This document shows positions 10,022 through 17,973 of a stretch of 64,000 bases of DNA, one piece after another. The position numbers and the translations under genes were made by a program. Numbering within the stretch: the stretch's first letter is position 1; each line of letters opens with the position of its first letter. The notes below the pieces were generated by a model that was given only the letters and a program-made list of their open reading frames with translations, was not told the origin of the DNA and made no database searches. The stretch covers positions 124,001-188,000 of the forward strand of contig CAWBVG010000049.1 in assembly GCA_963792175.1 (NCBI GenBank), given 5' to 3'. The DNA comes from CAWBVG01 sp963792175. GTDB lineage: Bacteria; Acidobacteriota; Vicinamibacteria; Vicinamibacterales; CAVVIG01.

Positions 10022-10801
10022 ATGTTGAACCGACTGTGCCAGATCTCCATAGCGACCGCGCTGCTCCTCACCGTCTCGACGGTCTGTCTCGCGCAAGGCG
10101 TCGCGGTCGCCGCCGCTTCCGATCTGCAATCGGTCCTCCCCGGTATCGCGGCGCAGTTCGAGAAGGAGACGGGACAGCCCGTCAGGCTGACATTCGGTTC
10201 TTCCGGCAACTTCTTCGCGCAGATTCAGAATGGCGCGCCGTTCGATCTGTTTCTCTCCGCCGACATCGACTACCCAAGGCGGCTCGAGTCGTCCGGCAAG
10301 GCCGAGCGCGGCAGCCTCTACGAGTACGCCGTGGGCCGCATCGTTCTGTGGACGCGAAGCGATTCCGGGATTGACGTGAAGCGAGGGCTGGCGGTGCTGG
10401 CGGACGCGCGCGTTCGCCGGATCGCGATCGCGAACCCCGAGCATGCGCCGTATGGGCGCGCCGCCGTGGCGGCGCTGCGCCACGAACACCTCTACGACCG
10501 CGCCAAGGACAAGTTCGTCATCGGGGAGAACATCTCTCAGACTGCCCAGTTCGCGGACTCGGGCAGCGCCGACGTCGGCCTGATTGCGCTCGCGCTCGCG
10601 CTTTCACCGGCGCTCACGAAGACGGGCAGCTACGTTGAGATACCGGAAAGCTGGCACCCACCCATCGAACAGGGGGCCGTCGTGCTCGCATCTTCGCGGC
10701 AGAAAACCCTCGCCCGTCAATTCCTCGAGTACCTCAAGAAGCCCGACGTCGTTCGGATCCTCCGGTCGTACGGCTTCGCCGTTCCTCAGCCCGCTCGCTG
10801 A
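10022..10801 (+). CDS. modA: Molybdate ABC transporter substrate-binding protein
   Basis: Periplasmic binding protein of 259 residues with a signal peptide ending VSTVCLAQG. Family motifs: AAASDLQSVLPGIAAQFE, TFGSSGNFFAQIQNGAPFD, LSADIDYP, IANPEHAPYGRAA and GENISQTAQFADSGSADVG. These cover the oxyanion-binding Ser and loop residues of ModA. The start is ATG 10022; a longer reading upstream runs through the divergent molbindin gene and is rejected. It is divergently oriented from the molbindin gene with about 110 bp between them, which probably holds both promoters. The HTH-molbindin regulator follows on the same strand. Confidence 0.92.
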   Translation: MLNRLCQISIATALLLTVSTVCLAQGVAVAAASDLQSVLPGIAAQFEKETGQPVRLTFGSSGNFFAQIQNGAPFDLFLSADIDYPRRLESSGKAERGSLYEYAVGRIVLWTRSDSGIDVKRGLAVLADARVRRIAIANPEHAPYGRAAVAALRHEHLYDRAKDKFVIGENISQTAQFADSGSADVGLIALALALSPALTKTGSYVEIPESWHPPIEQGAVVLASSRQKTLARQFLEYLKKPDVVRILRSYGFAVPQPAR

Positions 10802-10853
10802 AGTCACGTCGCGGGCTGTCTTCGAAAACGGCGCGTCGGCCGCACCATCGCGC

Positions 10854-10859
10854 TATGAT
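10854..10859 (+). promoter_or_regulatory. Possible -10 box (TATGAT) before the HTH-molbindin gene
   Basis: TATGAT, 30 bp upstream of the ATG and followed by a GGAGG Shine-Dalgarno-like element at about 10874. No convincing -35 box is seen, so this is weak. Confidence 0.35.
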
Positions 10860-10889
10860 TCGGGTCGGCCCCTGGAGGTCCCTCGCGCA

Positions 10890-11357
10890 ATGTCGCTTCT
10901 CACCGTACGCGCCGCCGCGGAGCGGATGGGCATCGGTTACTCGACCCTGAAGCAGTGGATTCATCAGGGAAAGGTCCGCACGACGCAGACCGCCGGCGGC
11001 CATCACCGCTTGTCAGACGCAGAGGTCGATCGGCTGCTCACCAGGCAGAATCCGGACGCGAAGGTTCCGGCCCGCCGCGCCGACGGCCCGACCGGCCTGA
11101 TCATCGCGCTCAGCGGCCGCAATCGTCTGAGGGGATTTGTCGAGGAGGTGCGGATCGATGGCCTGCTCGGACAGGTGCGTCTGCGGATCGGCGATCAGCA
11201 CCTGACCGCCGTCATCACCAGCGACGCGCTCGCCGAACTGAAGCTCCGTCGCGGCGACTCGGCGATGGCGATCGTCAAGTCGACCGAAGTGATGATCGCG
11301 CGCGAAGCCGAAGCCGGGCCGGCCGCGGCGCGCCGCCCCCGCCGGCCGCGGCGCTGA
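10890..11357 (+). CDS. MerR/excisionase-type HTH fused to molbindin domain; putative molybdate regulator
   Basis: 155 residues. The N-terminal 55 residues form a MerR/excisionase-like winged helix (MSLLTVRAAAERMGIGYSTL ... KVRTTQTAGGHHRLSDAEVD). After a short linker there is one TOBE/Mop domain (LSGRNRLRGFVEEVR ... DQHLTAVITSDALAE ... GDSAMAIVKSTEVMI) and a basic Pro/Arg tail. The combination suggests a one-component transcription factor that senses molybdate or tungstate, doing the job of ModE with a different DNA-binding domain. It lies 88 bp after modA. A GGAGG lies upstream of the ATG. Function is inferred from domains and context. Confidence 0.85.
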   Translation: MSLLTVRAAAERMGIGYSTLKQWIHQGKVRTTQTAGGHHRLSDAEVDRLLTRQNPDAKVPARRADGPTGLIIALSGRNRLRGFVEEVRIDGLLGQVRLRIGDQHLTAVITSDALAELKLRRGDSAMAIVKSTEVMIAREAEAGPAAARRPRRPRR

Positions 11358-11360
11358 CGG

Positions 11361-12632
11361 TCACTGCCGGGCGCCGGACTCCTGCGCGGGTTCAGCCAGC
11401 AGCCGTTCGACGAGATCGCGCACTTCCTGCTTCAACCTGACGTGCTCGGCGCCAGCCGCGGGACTGGCAAACCCCGCGTGCACGCTGCGGACGCGGCCGT
11501 CGCGTCCGAGGAAGATCGTGGTCGGATACGCACCGAAGTTGACGATCTGCGGCAGCGCGTCGGCAATCGTCTTCGACGTCGGCGATGGGTTCGTCGTCCC
11601 GGCGATGAGCATCGGGTATTGCGCCGCGTAGCGTTTGATGAACGACTGCACGCGCGGCCGGGCGATCTTCGGATCCGGATCGTTCTCGAACATCAGCCCG
11701 ACGATTTCGAGCCCACGCCCGCGGTAATCCTTGTACAGCTCGGTGAGGAAGGGCGCCTCGTCGTGGCAGTTGGGACACCAGCTGCCGCCGATCGCGAGAA
11801 TGATCACCTTTCCGCGGAACTGGGGATCGCCCTCCGACACGATTTTCCCGGTGAGATCGGGAAAGGCGAAATGAAACGGCGAGGTCGGATCCTTCACGTT
11901 CGTGTACCGCGACGGATCCGGCGGTTCAGGAATGCCCTTGGCGCGGGCCTCGCTGCTTCGAACCACCAGGTAGTGAGCCGTTCCGTTCAGCGTCACCGCC
12001 ATCGTGCCGTCGGCGTTGAGCGTCCCTTCGAACAGGTTCGGGCGCTCGCCGGCGAAGTGGCTGAGCACCAGCTTGCCTTCCTGCCAGTGTCCCACCAGCG
12101 TTCCGATGTCGCCATCGACGCGGAGAATCGTCCCCGACAACTCGGCGCCAGACTGCCGCAGGAACACGCGCCACGTGCGCGTATCGCGGGGTGCCGCGAC
12201 TTCCTCGGCGATTCGCCGCATCTCCCAGTTTCCGGCCAGCTGCGGCACGTTCCCGTCGCCAGACGCGATCGCCTTGAAGCGGCGCATGCGAACGTCCTGC
12301 GGGCGGGCGCCGGCGCGATTGTTCCGGTAGGTCCCGACCAGTTCGCCGCCGTTGACCTTGAGCTCGAGCGTCGTGTTCAGGTGCTCGTACTCGAGCGTCA
12401 ACACGTCGTCGGCAAGGCGCCCGGACGACAATCCAACCTTCCGGTCGCCCTCGAAGAAGGACCCTTCGATCTGGCTGCCCCTGCTCGCGATTTCGAATCG
12501 GAAAGGAATCTCGGTGCCGCTGGCCACGATGACGGCATCCCAGAGACCGTCGACGGACGAGGCCGCATCGAGGGATCGTCCGGCGGGGAGCAGCAGGCAG
12601 GTCACGAGCAGCGCGGCCGTCAGGTTCTTCAT
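11361..12632 (-). CDS. TlpA-family thiol-disulfide oxidoreductase with N-terminal beta domain
   Basis: Secreted thioredoxin-like protein, 423 residues. The signal peptide is MKNLTAALLVTCLLLPAGRS; the first 250 residues are beta-rich and lipocalin-like. A thioredoxin domain follows with a CxxC active site in GGSWCPNCHDEAPFLTELY (about residue 290) and a cis-Pro loop near GAYPTTIFLG. Expected role: reductase in the periplasm, as in other TlpA/ResA proteins with CPNC-type sites. ATG at 12632 is preferred over the one four codons upstream because GGAG lies 8 nt before it. It converges on the HTH-molbindin gene with a 3-bp gap. Confidence 0.85.
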   Translation of the reverse strand: MKNLTAALLVTCLLLPAGRSLDAASSVDGLWDAVIVASGTEIPFRFEIASRGSQIEGSFFEGDRKVGLSSGRLADDVLTLEYEHLNTTLELKVNGGELVGTYRNNRAGARPQDVRMRRFKAIASGDGNVPQLAGNWEMRRIAEEVAAPRDTRTWRVFLRQSGAELSGTILRVDGDIGTLVGHWQEGKLVLSHFAGERPNLFEGTLNADGTMAVTLNGTAHYLVVRSSEARAKGIPEPPDPSRYTNVKDPTSPFHFAFPDLTGKIVSEGDPQFRGKVIILAIGGSWCPNCHDEAPFLTELYKDYRGRGLEIVGLMFENDPDPKIARPRVQSFIKRYAAQYPMLIAGTTNPSPTSKTIADALPQIVNFGAYPTTIFLGRDGRVRSVHAGFASPAAGAEHVRLKQEVRDLVERLLAEPAQESGARQ

Positions 12633-12677
12633 CGCTGACTCCATTCATCAGAGCGGCAACGCGGAAGCTCTCTCCCC

Positions 12678-13322
12678 TTACTTTACAGCCAACCGGTCCG
12701 AGCTCCGGCCTCGTCGCGAGCGCAAGCTCCGGATGAGGACGGACAGGGCGACCGCCGCGGCGGAGATCGCCATCGCCACAAACGAAATCAGGCGGGCCTC
12801 CGTGGCATCGTCGATCGCCTGCTGGACGCGCGCCTGCGAGTGGCTGACCGTTTCGGCCAGCTGCGCGGAGGTCGGGTCCTTTTCAGGAAACTGGATCTCG
12901 CCAGGTTCCGTCACGCACTGAAACGTCTTCTCCGAGCAAGCGGAGGTGATGTCGATGCTCTCGCCCTTCAACCGGCCGCTGATGTGGAAGGCATAACTGC
13001 CGGCGCGACTGGGCACGATCCAGGCGCGGTACATGCCCGGCTGCCGTTCCACCGGCAGCAGCGGGAGCCTCAGGCGGCGCTCGCCGAACGAGACTTCGAC
13101 AGTCAGCGTGTTCGCTGGATCCGCGACCGGCGCACCGTTGGCATCGGCCACGCCGACATCGATCGAGTTTCTGGATCCGGCGAATGCCGATTCGTCGCCC
13201 CACCCGATGGTGAGTTGCATCGTGCCGACGTTTTGTTTGTCGATTGCGCGGAGCGGGGCGGACAGCGCCAACAACGCGGCAGAGAGGGAAACGGCCAGCC
13301 CGCCGCGGCGCGTCAAGGTCAT
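12678..13322 (-). CDS. Exported protein with C-terminal membrane anchor, unknown function
   Basis: 214 residues. It has a signal peptide (AVSLSAALLALSAPLRA), a beta-sandwich-like region (about 30-140, with MQLTIGWGDESAFAGSRN and GMYRAWIVPSRAGSYAFHISG), a helical linker, one transmembrane helix (about 180-200) and a basic cytoplasmic tail. The GMY...G.Y.F pattern resembles the small beta domains of YtkA/FixH-like proteins, but I do not assign a family firmly. It lies 45 bp upstream of the TlpA-type gene on the same strand, so the two may act together at the membrane. Confidence 0.65.
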   Translation of the reverse strand: MTLTRRGGLAVSLSAALLALSAPLRAIDKQNVGTMQLTIGWGDESAFAGSRNSIDVGVADANGAPVADPANTLTVEVSFGERRLRLPLLPVERQPGMYRAWIVPSRAGSYAFHISGRLKGESIDITSACSEKTFQCVTEPGEIQFPEKDPTSAQLAETVSHSQARVQQAIDDATEARLISFVAMAISAAAVALSVLIRSLRSRRGRSSDRLAVK

Positions 13323-13379
13323 CCGGGTGTGGCGGCAGACTAACGCACCGCCAGACAGCCGTCAACCGTCAGACGCGGT

Positions 13380-14890
13380 GTGTCAAAGCTCGTTAGAAAT
13401 GTCCCCGTCGTTAACTCATTAGAAATGTCCCCTCGGTTGATGCCTGTGGGCGCTGTGCGAAACGCGTCGGCGCGTTTTGCAAGGAGCGGTGGGCGCGTTC
13501 TGGGCGTCCACGGCTCCGGCAGCGTCCATGGGCTCTTCATCGATCCTGCAGCGGCCAGTTGGCCGCCATCAGCGCCCATCTGTTTGAAGCTGTGCTCGCC
13601 ACGGATGATCGACCGGCACGCGGGCCAGGCGTGGCGCCGACGGTGGCGCGGGCAGCGCGGGTCGGCGCCGGGACCGGTGGACGCGAGGCCCGCACACCGG
13701 CCGACGATCTCGGTCCAGCGCATGGCGCGGTCGCGATAGCGAATCTCGAGGTGCCCGTCCACGCTTTCACAGACCACGACCGTGCTGCGCGCCGGCGCCT
13801 GGCCGCTCTGCCGCTCGAGTTGCAGCTGGCGATTGGCATAGCGCACGACCCAGTCGTTGGAGACCGTGCGCGTTTCCTCCAGCCGAAACACGCGTGTCGA
13901 GCCGCAGCCCGCGCGGCCGCGCGACGTGAAAGTCGTCGGCCGACGCGGGCGCCTGCGCGAAGCGCGCGTTGTGGTCGGCCCAATACTCGGTCTCGAGAAA
14001 CGCATTCGCCGTCGCGAGGTCCGCGATGCCGTGGCGGCGGAGCTTCTTCACCAGGCGATCCTGCTGCGTGCCGTGATTGCGCTCGATGCGGCCCTTGCCT
14101 GCGGCGAACTGGCCGGGATGATCTGGATGCCCAACGTCGCGCACATGCGCCCGAATTGCGTCAACGGCTCGGCGCCCGTGACGCGCTCCGCCTGCATTCG
14201 GCGGCCGCACATACACGTTCTTCCAGTCGGTGTAGAGCGCCTGCGGCATGCCATAGCGCTCGATCCAGGCCCGCAGGACGGCCACCGCCGCCCAGATCGT
14301 CTCCTGCGCCCCGAACCGCCCCAGCGTCGTGCCCGGTGGCATCGTCGACCAGCGTCAGCAAACAGCTCGTCGGGCGCGCGCCCTTCGAACCAGCGATGAA
14401 AACTGCCGTCCATCTGGACCAGCTCGCCGAAGTGCGCCTTCCGCTCGCGCCGCCGGCGATGCGGGCTGCGCTTGCGCGTCCGACTCCACAGCCCCGCGGC
14501 CAGCATCCACCGGCGCAGCGTTTCGTGGTCGACCGTCAGCCCGTCTTCACTCGCCAGATGCTCGGCCGCCAGCGTCGGCCCAAACCGCTCGTCGATCGCG
14601 CCGCTGTACTTCGCCCGAATCAGCGCCAGCACCCGCTTCCGAATCCGGCTCGACGTCGCCCGATTCGACGCGCCGCCCCGCGCTGCCATGCCGCAGGCCC
14701 GCCGCGCCCTTCGTCGCGATACCGCGCGATACAACCGCTTCGCCTGCCGGTAGCTCACGCCCATCAACGTCGCCGCCGCCCCCAAGGTCAACGTCCCCGC
14801 CACCACCCGCGCCAACACCCCCGCCCGCTTCAACTCCTTCGTACTCATCGCTGTCCGTCCCAATCCACGACCTCCTCGAGGTCGTAAGCT
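13380..14890 (-). mobile_element. Decayed ISNCY-type insertion sequence
   Basis: About 1.5 kb holding one broken transposase gene. The left end carries two direct copies of TTAGAAATGTCCCC (13393-13406 and 13419-13432, 26 bp apart), typical of subterminal transposase sites. No matching inverted copy was found near the right end. There, a perfect short palindrome ACGACCTCCTCGAGGTCGT lies at about 14868-14886, between the transposase start and the SLATT gene. Boundaries are therefore approximate and no target-site duplication was recognised. The stretch 13323-13570 outside the transposase holds only this left end. Confidence 0.6.
13570..14848 (-). pseudogene. ISNCY family transposase, frameshifted
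   Basis: DDE transposase. The N-terminal part is intact: MSTKELKRAGVLARV, an HTH region VSYRQAKRLYRAVSRR, and FGPTLAAEHLASEDGLTVD. The start of the catalytic domain, ELVQMDGSFHRWFEG, carries the first Asp. Then the frame changes near 14345 (TTLGRFGAQETIWAAVAVLRAW ... LYTDWKNVYVR, second Asp in TDWKN), near 14170-14140 (GIQIIPASSPQARAASSAI), near 14005 and again near 13700. The catalytic Glu region (GRIERNHGTQQDRLVKKLR) is present but out of frame with the start. Without correction the element cannot make transposase. A regulatory ATG with good context lies at 14848. Confidence 0.75.
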
Positions 14891-14903
14891 GAGCTGCGGA
14901 AGA

Positions 14904-15461
14904 TCAGGAAAACCGGGCCTGGAGCGATTTGGCCAGAAAGGCGTCGATCTCCTCTTCCCCCAGCTCGCCTTCGCCGGCCGACAACAGCGCCCGTGCCGCC
15001 GCCTGGTAAATCTTGTAATCCTCGGGCGGCGCTTCGACGTAGATGGCGTGCAGCTCCAGCATCAGCGCATCGCGTCCTCGACGCGCCGCCGCGAGATCGA
15101 TGGCGCCGTCCGACAGGTCCGACAACAGCGCGCGATACCGCTCGCGCAGCTGCCACAGACGGCTGGCGCACGCGGCATGCACTTTCGCTGTTCCGTCGAG
15201 ATCGAACGACAGGTGTACGAGCAGCGCCGCGAGCGCAAGGATGGCCAGCACGACGCTGATGATTTCGAACACATGACCGCCGCGACCCGAGAGCGCCGCG
15301 CCCGAGGCGGCCGCCACGCCGGCCATCAGCAGCGCTTCGGCGGTGCGGAGGCTCCGGCTCCAGCGGGCGCGCCAGCCGGCCATCTGCAGGTGCGTCCTGT
15401 GGCGAACGACGACCTGACTGTAGGTCAGACGGAGATGGTCGAGCAGGGTCAGTTCGAACAT
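14904..15461 (-). CDS. SLATT-like 2TM protein
   Basis: 185 residues. An amphipathic N-terminal part (FELTLLDHLRLTYSQVVVRH) precedes two adjacent transmembrane helices (about residues 43-58 and 68-84: EIISVVLAILALAALLVHL). The cytoplasmic alpha-helical domain has LWQLRERYRALLSDLSDG and an acidic C terminus. This layout matches SLATT proteins, which in other bacteria act as membrane effectors beside nucleotide-signal or TIR/SLOG sensors. The start ATG 15461 lies 13 nt inside the end of the hybrid kinase gene, so the two are translationally coupled. A longer upstream reading is shadow of the kinase. Family call is by pattern, not search. Confidence 0.65.
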   Translation of the reverse strand: MFELTLLDHLRLTYSQVVVRHRTHLQMAGWRARWSRSLRTAEALLMAGVAAASGAALSGRGGHVFEIISVVLAILALAALLVHLSFDLDGTAKVHAACASRLWQLRERYRALLSDLSDGAIDLAAARRGRDALMLELHAIYVEAPPEDYKIYQAAARALLSAGEGELGEEEIDAFLAKSLQARFS

Positions 15462-17777
15462 GCCGTCCCCTTTTCGGATGCGAGCGTGGCCACCACTCGA
15501 GCGAGCGCCGCCGGCTGCACGGGTTTTGCCAGGTGCATCTGGAATCCGGCGGCCAGCGCCCGGTCGCGTTCGTCGTCGCGCGCGTGCGCGGTCACCGCAG
15601 CGGCCGGAATCCCGGACACGCGATCCGACCCCATCGAACGGATCTCGCGAATCAGATCGTATCCGTCCTGACCGGGCATCGCGATGTCCGCGAGCAGGAG
15701 GTCCACATCGTCCGTCGCCAGCACCTCGAGCGCGGTGCGCACCGACGCCGCCAAAAAGACCTTGGCGCCGCACAACTCCAGGGCCGCCGCCATCACTTCG
15801 CGCGCGTCGGGTTCGTCGTCTACGCAGGAGCACGCGGATCCCGGTGAGCGCCGGCAGCCGTTCCTCGGGCGCCGGACGGGCCGGCGCGGTGGATGCGCCC
15901 GGATGCGGGGCAGTTCCGGCCGCGGCCGGCAGCGCCACCGTGAACGTCGCACCGCGGTCCGTGCCTTCGCTGGCGGCCTGGATGGTGCCGCCCTGCGCCT
16001 CGACCAGCTGACGGGCGATGAAGAGACCGAGTCCGAGCCCGCCGGCGCTTCGTGTCGTCGCGCTGTCGGCCTGCCGGAATCGTTCGAACACGTGTGGCAC
16101 GAAGGCCGGCGGAATCCCGGCGCCGGTGTCCGCAATCGCCACCTGCACCGTGCCATTCGACAGCTCGACGTCGACGGCGATGCGGCCGCCCGCCGGCGTG
16201 AACTTCACCGCGTTCGACAACAGGTTGAGAAACACCTGCTCGAGCCGCCGTGGATCAGCGACCACCGACACCGACGGCATCGTGCCGACCCGGACTTCGA
16301 CGCCTTTCGACGTCGCGAGCGGCATCATCGCTTCGATCGCGCCGCGGATGTTGTCCGCGAGCTCCACGGTTTGCAGATCGAACGAGGCGCGCCCGGCGAC
16401 GATCCGCGAGACGTCGAGCAGCTCCTCGATCAACCGTCCCTGCCTGGTGGCGTTGTTGAAAATCGCGTCGATCGCCCTCGCCGTGCGGGTGGCGTCCACG
16501 GCGCCGCTGCGCAGCATCGCCGCCCAGCCGAGCATCGCGTTGAGAGGCGTGCGCAGCTCGTGCGAGATGGTCGAGAGAAAATCGTCCTTCGAGCGGTTGG
16601 CCGCTTCCGCGTCGGCGCGCGCACGCTCCGCCGCCTCGTACTGCCGCGCCCGATCCAGCGCCTGTGCGCAGTGCTGGGCGACCGACGTCAGCAGCGCTCG
16701 GTACTCCTCGTCGAAGTTGACCGGCGCCGTGAAATGAAACGACAACACGGCGAACACGGCGCCGTCGGCGACGAGCGGCAACGTCGCGGACGACGCGTAG
16801 CCGCCGTCGGCGGCAATCGCCGCCGATCGCGGATACCGTTCCTGCCACTCGTCGAACGACCCGATGAAGATCGGGCGTCGCGTCTCGACCGCCGCGGTCG
16901 CGCACAGGCCGGGCTCCGCCGCGAAGGCGCGCGGCAATTCGGGTTCGCCGGGTTCGCCGGCGCCCAGCGTTTCGAATCGCGTGCCACTGTCGACGAGCAG
17001 CGCGACCGATCCCGCCGACGCACCAGCGACGACCTTGCCATGGCGAACCGTCATGCCGGCAACCGCGTCGAGCGTCACCGCTTCCGACAGTCCGGCGCTG
17101 AGCGTGTAGAGACGGCTGGTGCGCGCGGCCAGCGTCCGGTACCGCGTCTCGCTCAAGCGCAGCGCTTCTTCCGCCTTCTGCCGCTCGTGAAGCTCGAGGT
17201 CGGCGCGGGCGCGCGATGCCTCGGCATCCGCCCGCGCGCGATCGGCTTCTTCGTACAGGCGCGCGCGATCCAGTGCGCGGGCGATGTGACGCCCCGCGCT
17301 GAGCAGGAATTCGCGGTCGTCGCCTTCGATGCGCCGGACATCGGGGCGGCGCATCACCACGGCGCCAAGCGGCCGGCCCGCCATGACGAGCGGGACGACG
17401 ACGTCTCCGCCGTGCACCACGAGATCGCGAGAGCGCACGGCTTCCGTCGCCAGCGCGCTCGATCGAACAGGCGGATCGCTATAGCCGACCGCGTGCGCCA
17501 GATCGAATTCGGTGCCGTCATCGGCCGACACGAACAGCGCGCCGGACGCCGCTTCGGCGCCGTGCAGCAGTTCCGGCAGGCACGTACTGATCACCTCGGC
17601 CGGTGTTCGTGCACGCGACAACGCCGCCGTCAGCTGCTGCAGTCCATCCGCGTGCCGGAGCTGGCGCTCCGTTTCTGTCCGGGCGTTCCGCTCGACGCGC
17701 GTCTGCTGCTTGAGGTGGCGTACCAACAGCGTCACCAGCAGCACGAGCCCGAGGATCAGACCGACCGTGCTAAACAT
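15449..17777 (-). CDS. Membrane hybrid histidine kinase (GAF-GAF-HisKA-HATPase-REC), one frameshift
   Basis: About 776 residues. Order: one N-terminal transmembrane helix (VGLILGLVLLVTLLV), GAF (about 45-180), a coiled coil rich in RARADAEA, a second GAF (about 225-385), HisKA with phospho-acceptor His in FLSTISHELRTPLNAMLGW (about 410), and HATPase with N box LLSNAVKF, DTGAGIP and GGLGLGLFIARQLV. A receiver domain follows: acidic pair VDDEPDA, phospho-Asp in DLLLADIAMPGQDGYD, Lys in MHLAKPV. A one-base indel near 15820 separates the kinase from the receiver. The receiver at the C terminus makes it a hybrid kinase with no obvious Hpt partner nearby. Its gene overlaps the SLATT gene by 13 nt. 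Confidence 0.85.
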
Positions 17778-17925
17778 GCGTACCGAGCGTCGACAATTGG
17801 ACGGGGCATGAAAAAGTTACGTACTCGCCGCGCAGGATGCCGTCAGGAAGCTCGGATTTCGTTGATGGGTGCAACAATGCTGCCGCGCGAGCCGCGATTG
17901 GAGAGTAACGCTCCCGACTCCGAAC

Positions 17926-17962
17926 CGAACCGAATCCCGAATCCCGAATCCCGATCGTTGTC
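17926..17962. repeat. CGAATCC heptamer array, single arm
   Basis: Three to four copies of a 7-bp word (CGAATCC, complement of the GGGATTC word) in the 196-bp space between the hybrid kinase start and the PQQ dehydrogenase stop. No inverted second arm is present; the rest of that space shows nothing else. Confidence 0.75.
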
Positions 17963-17973
17963 CGGGCCGCCGG

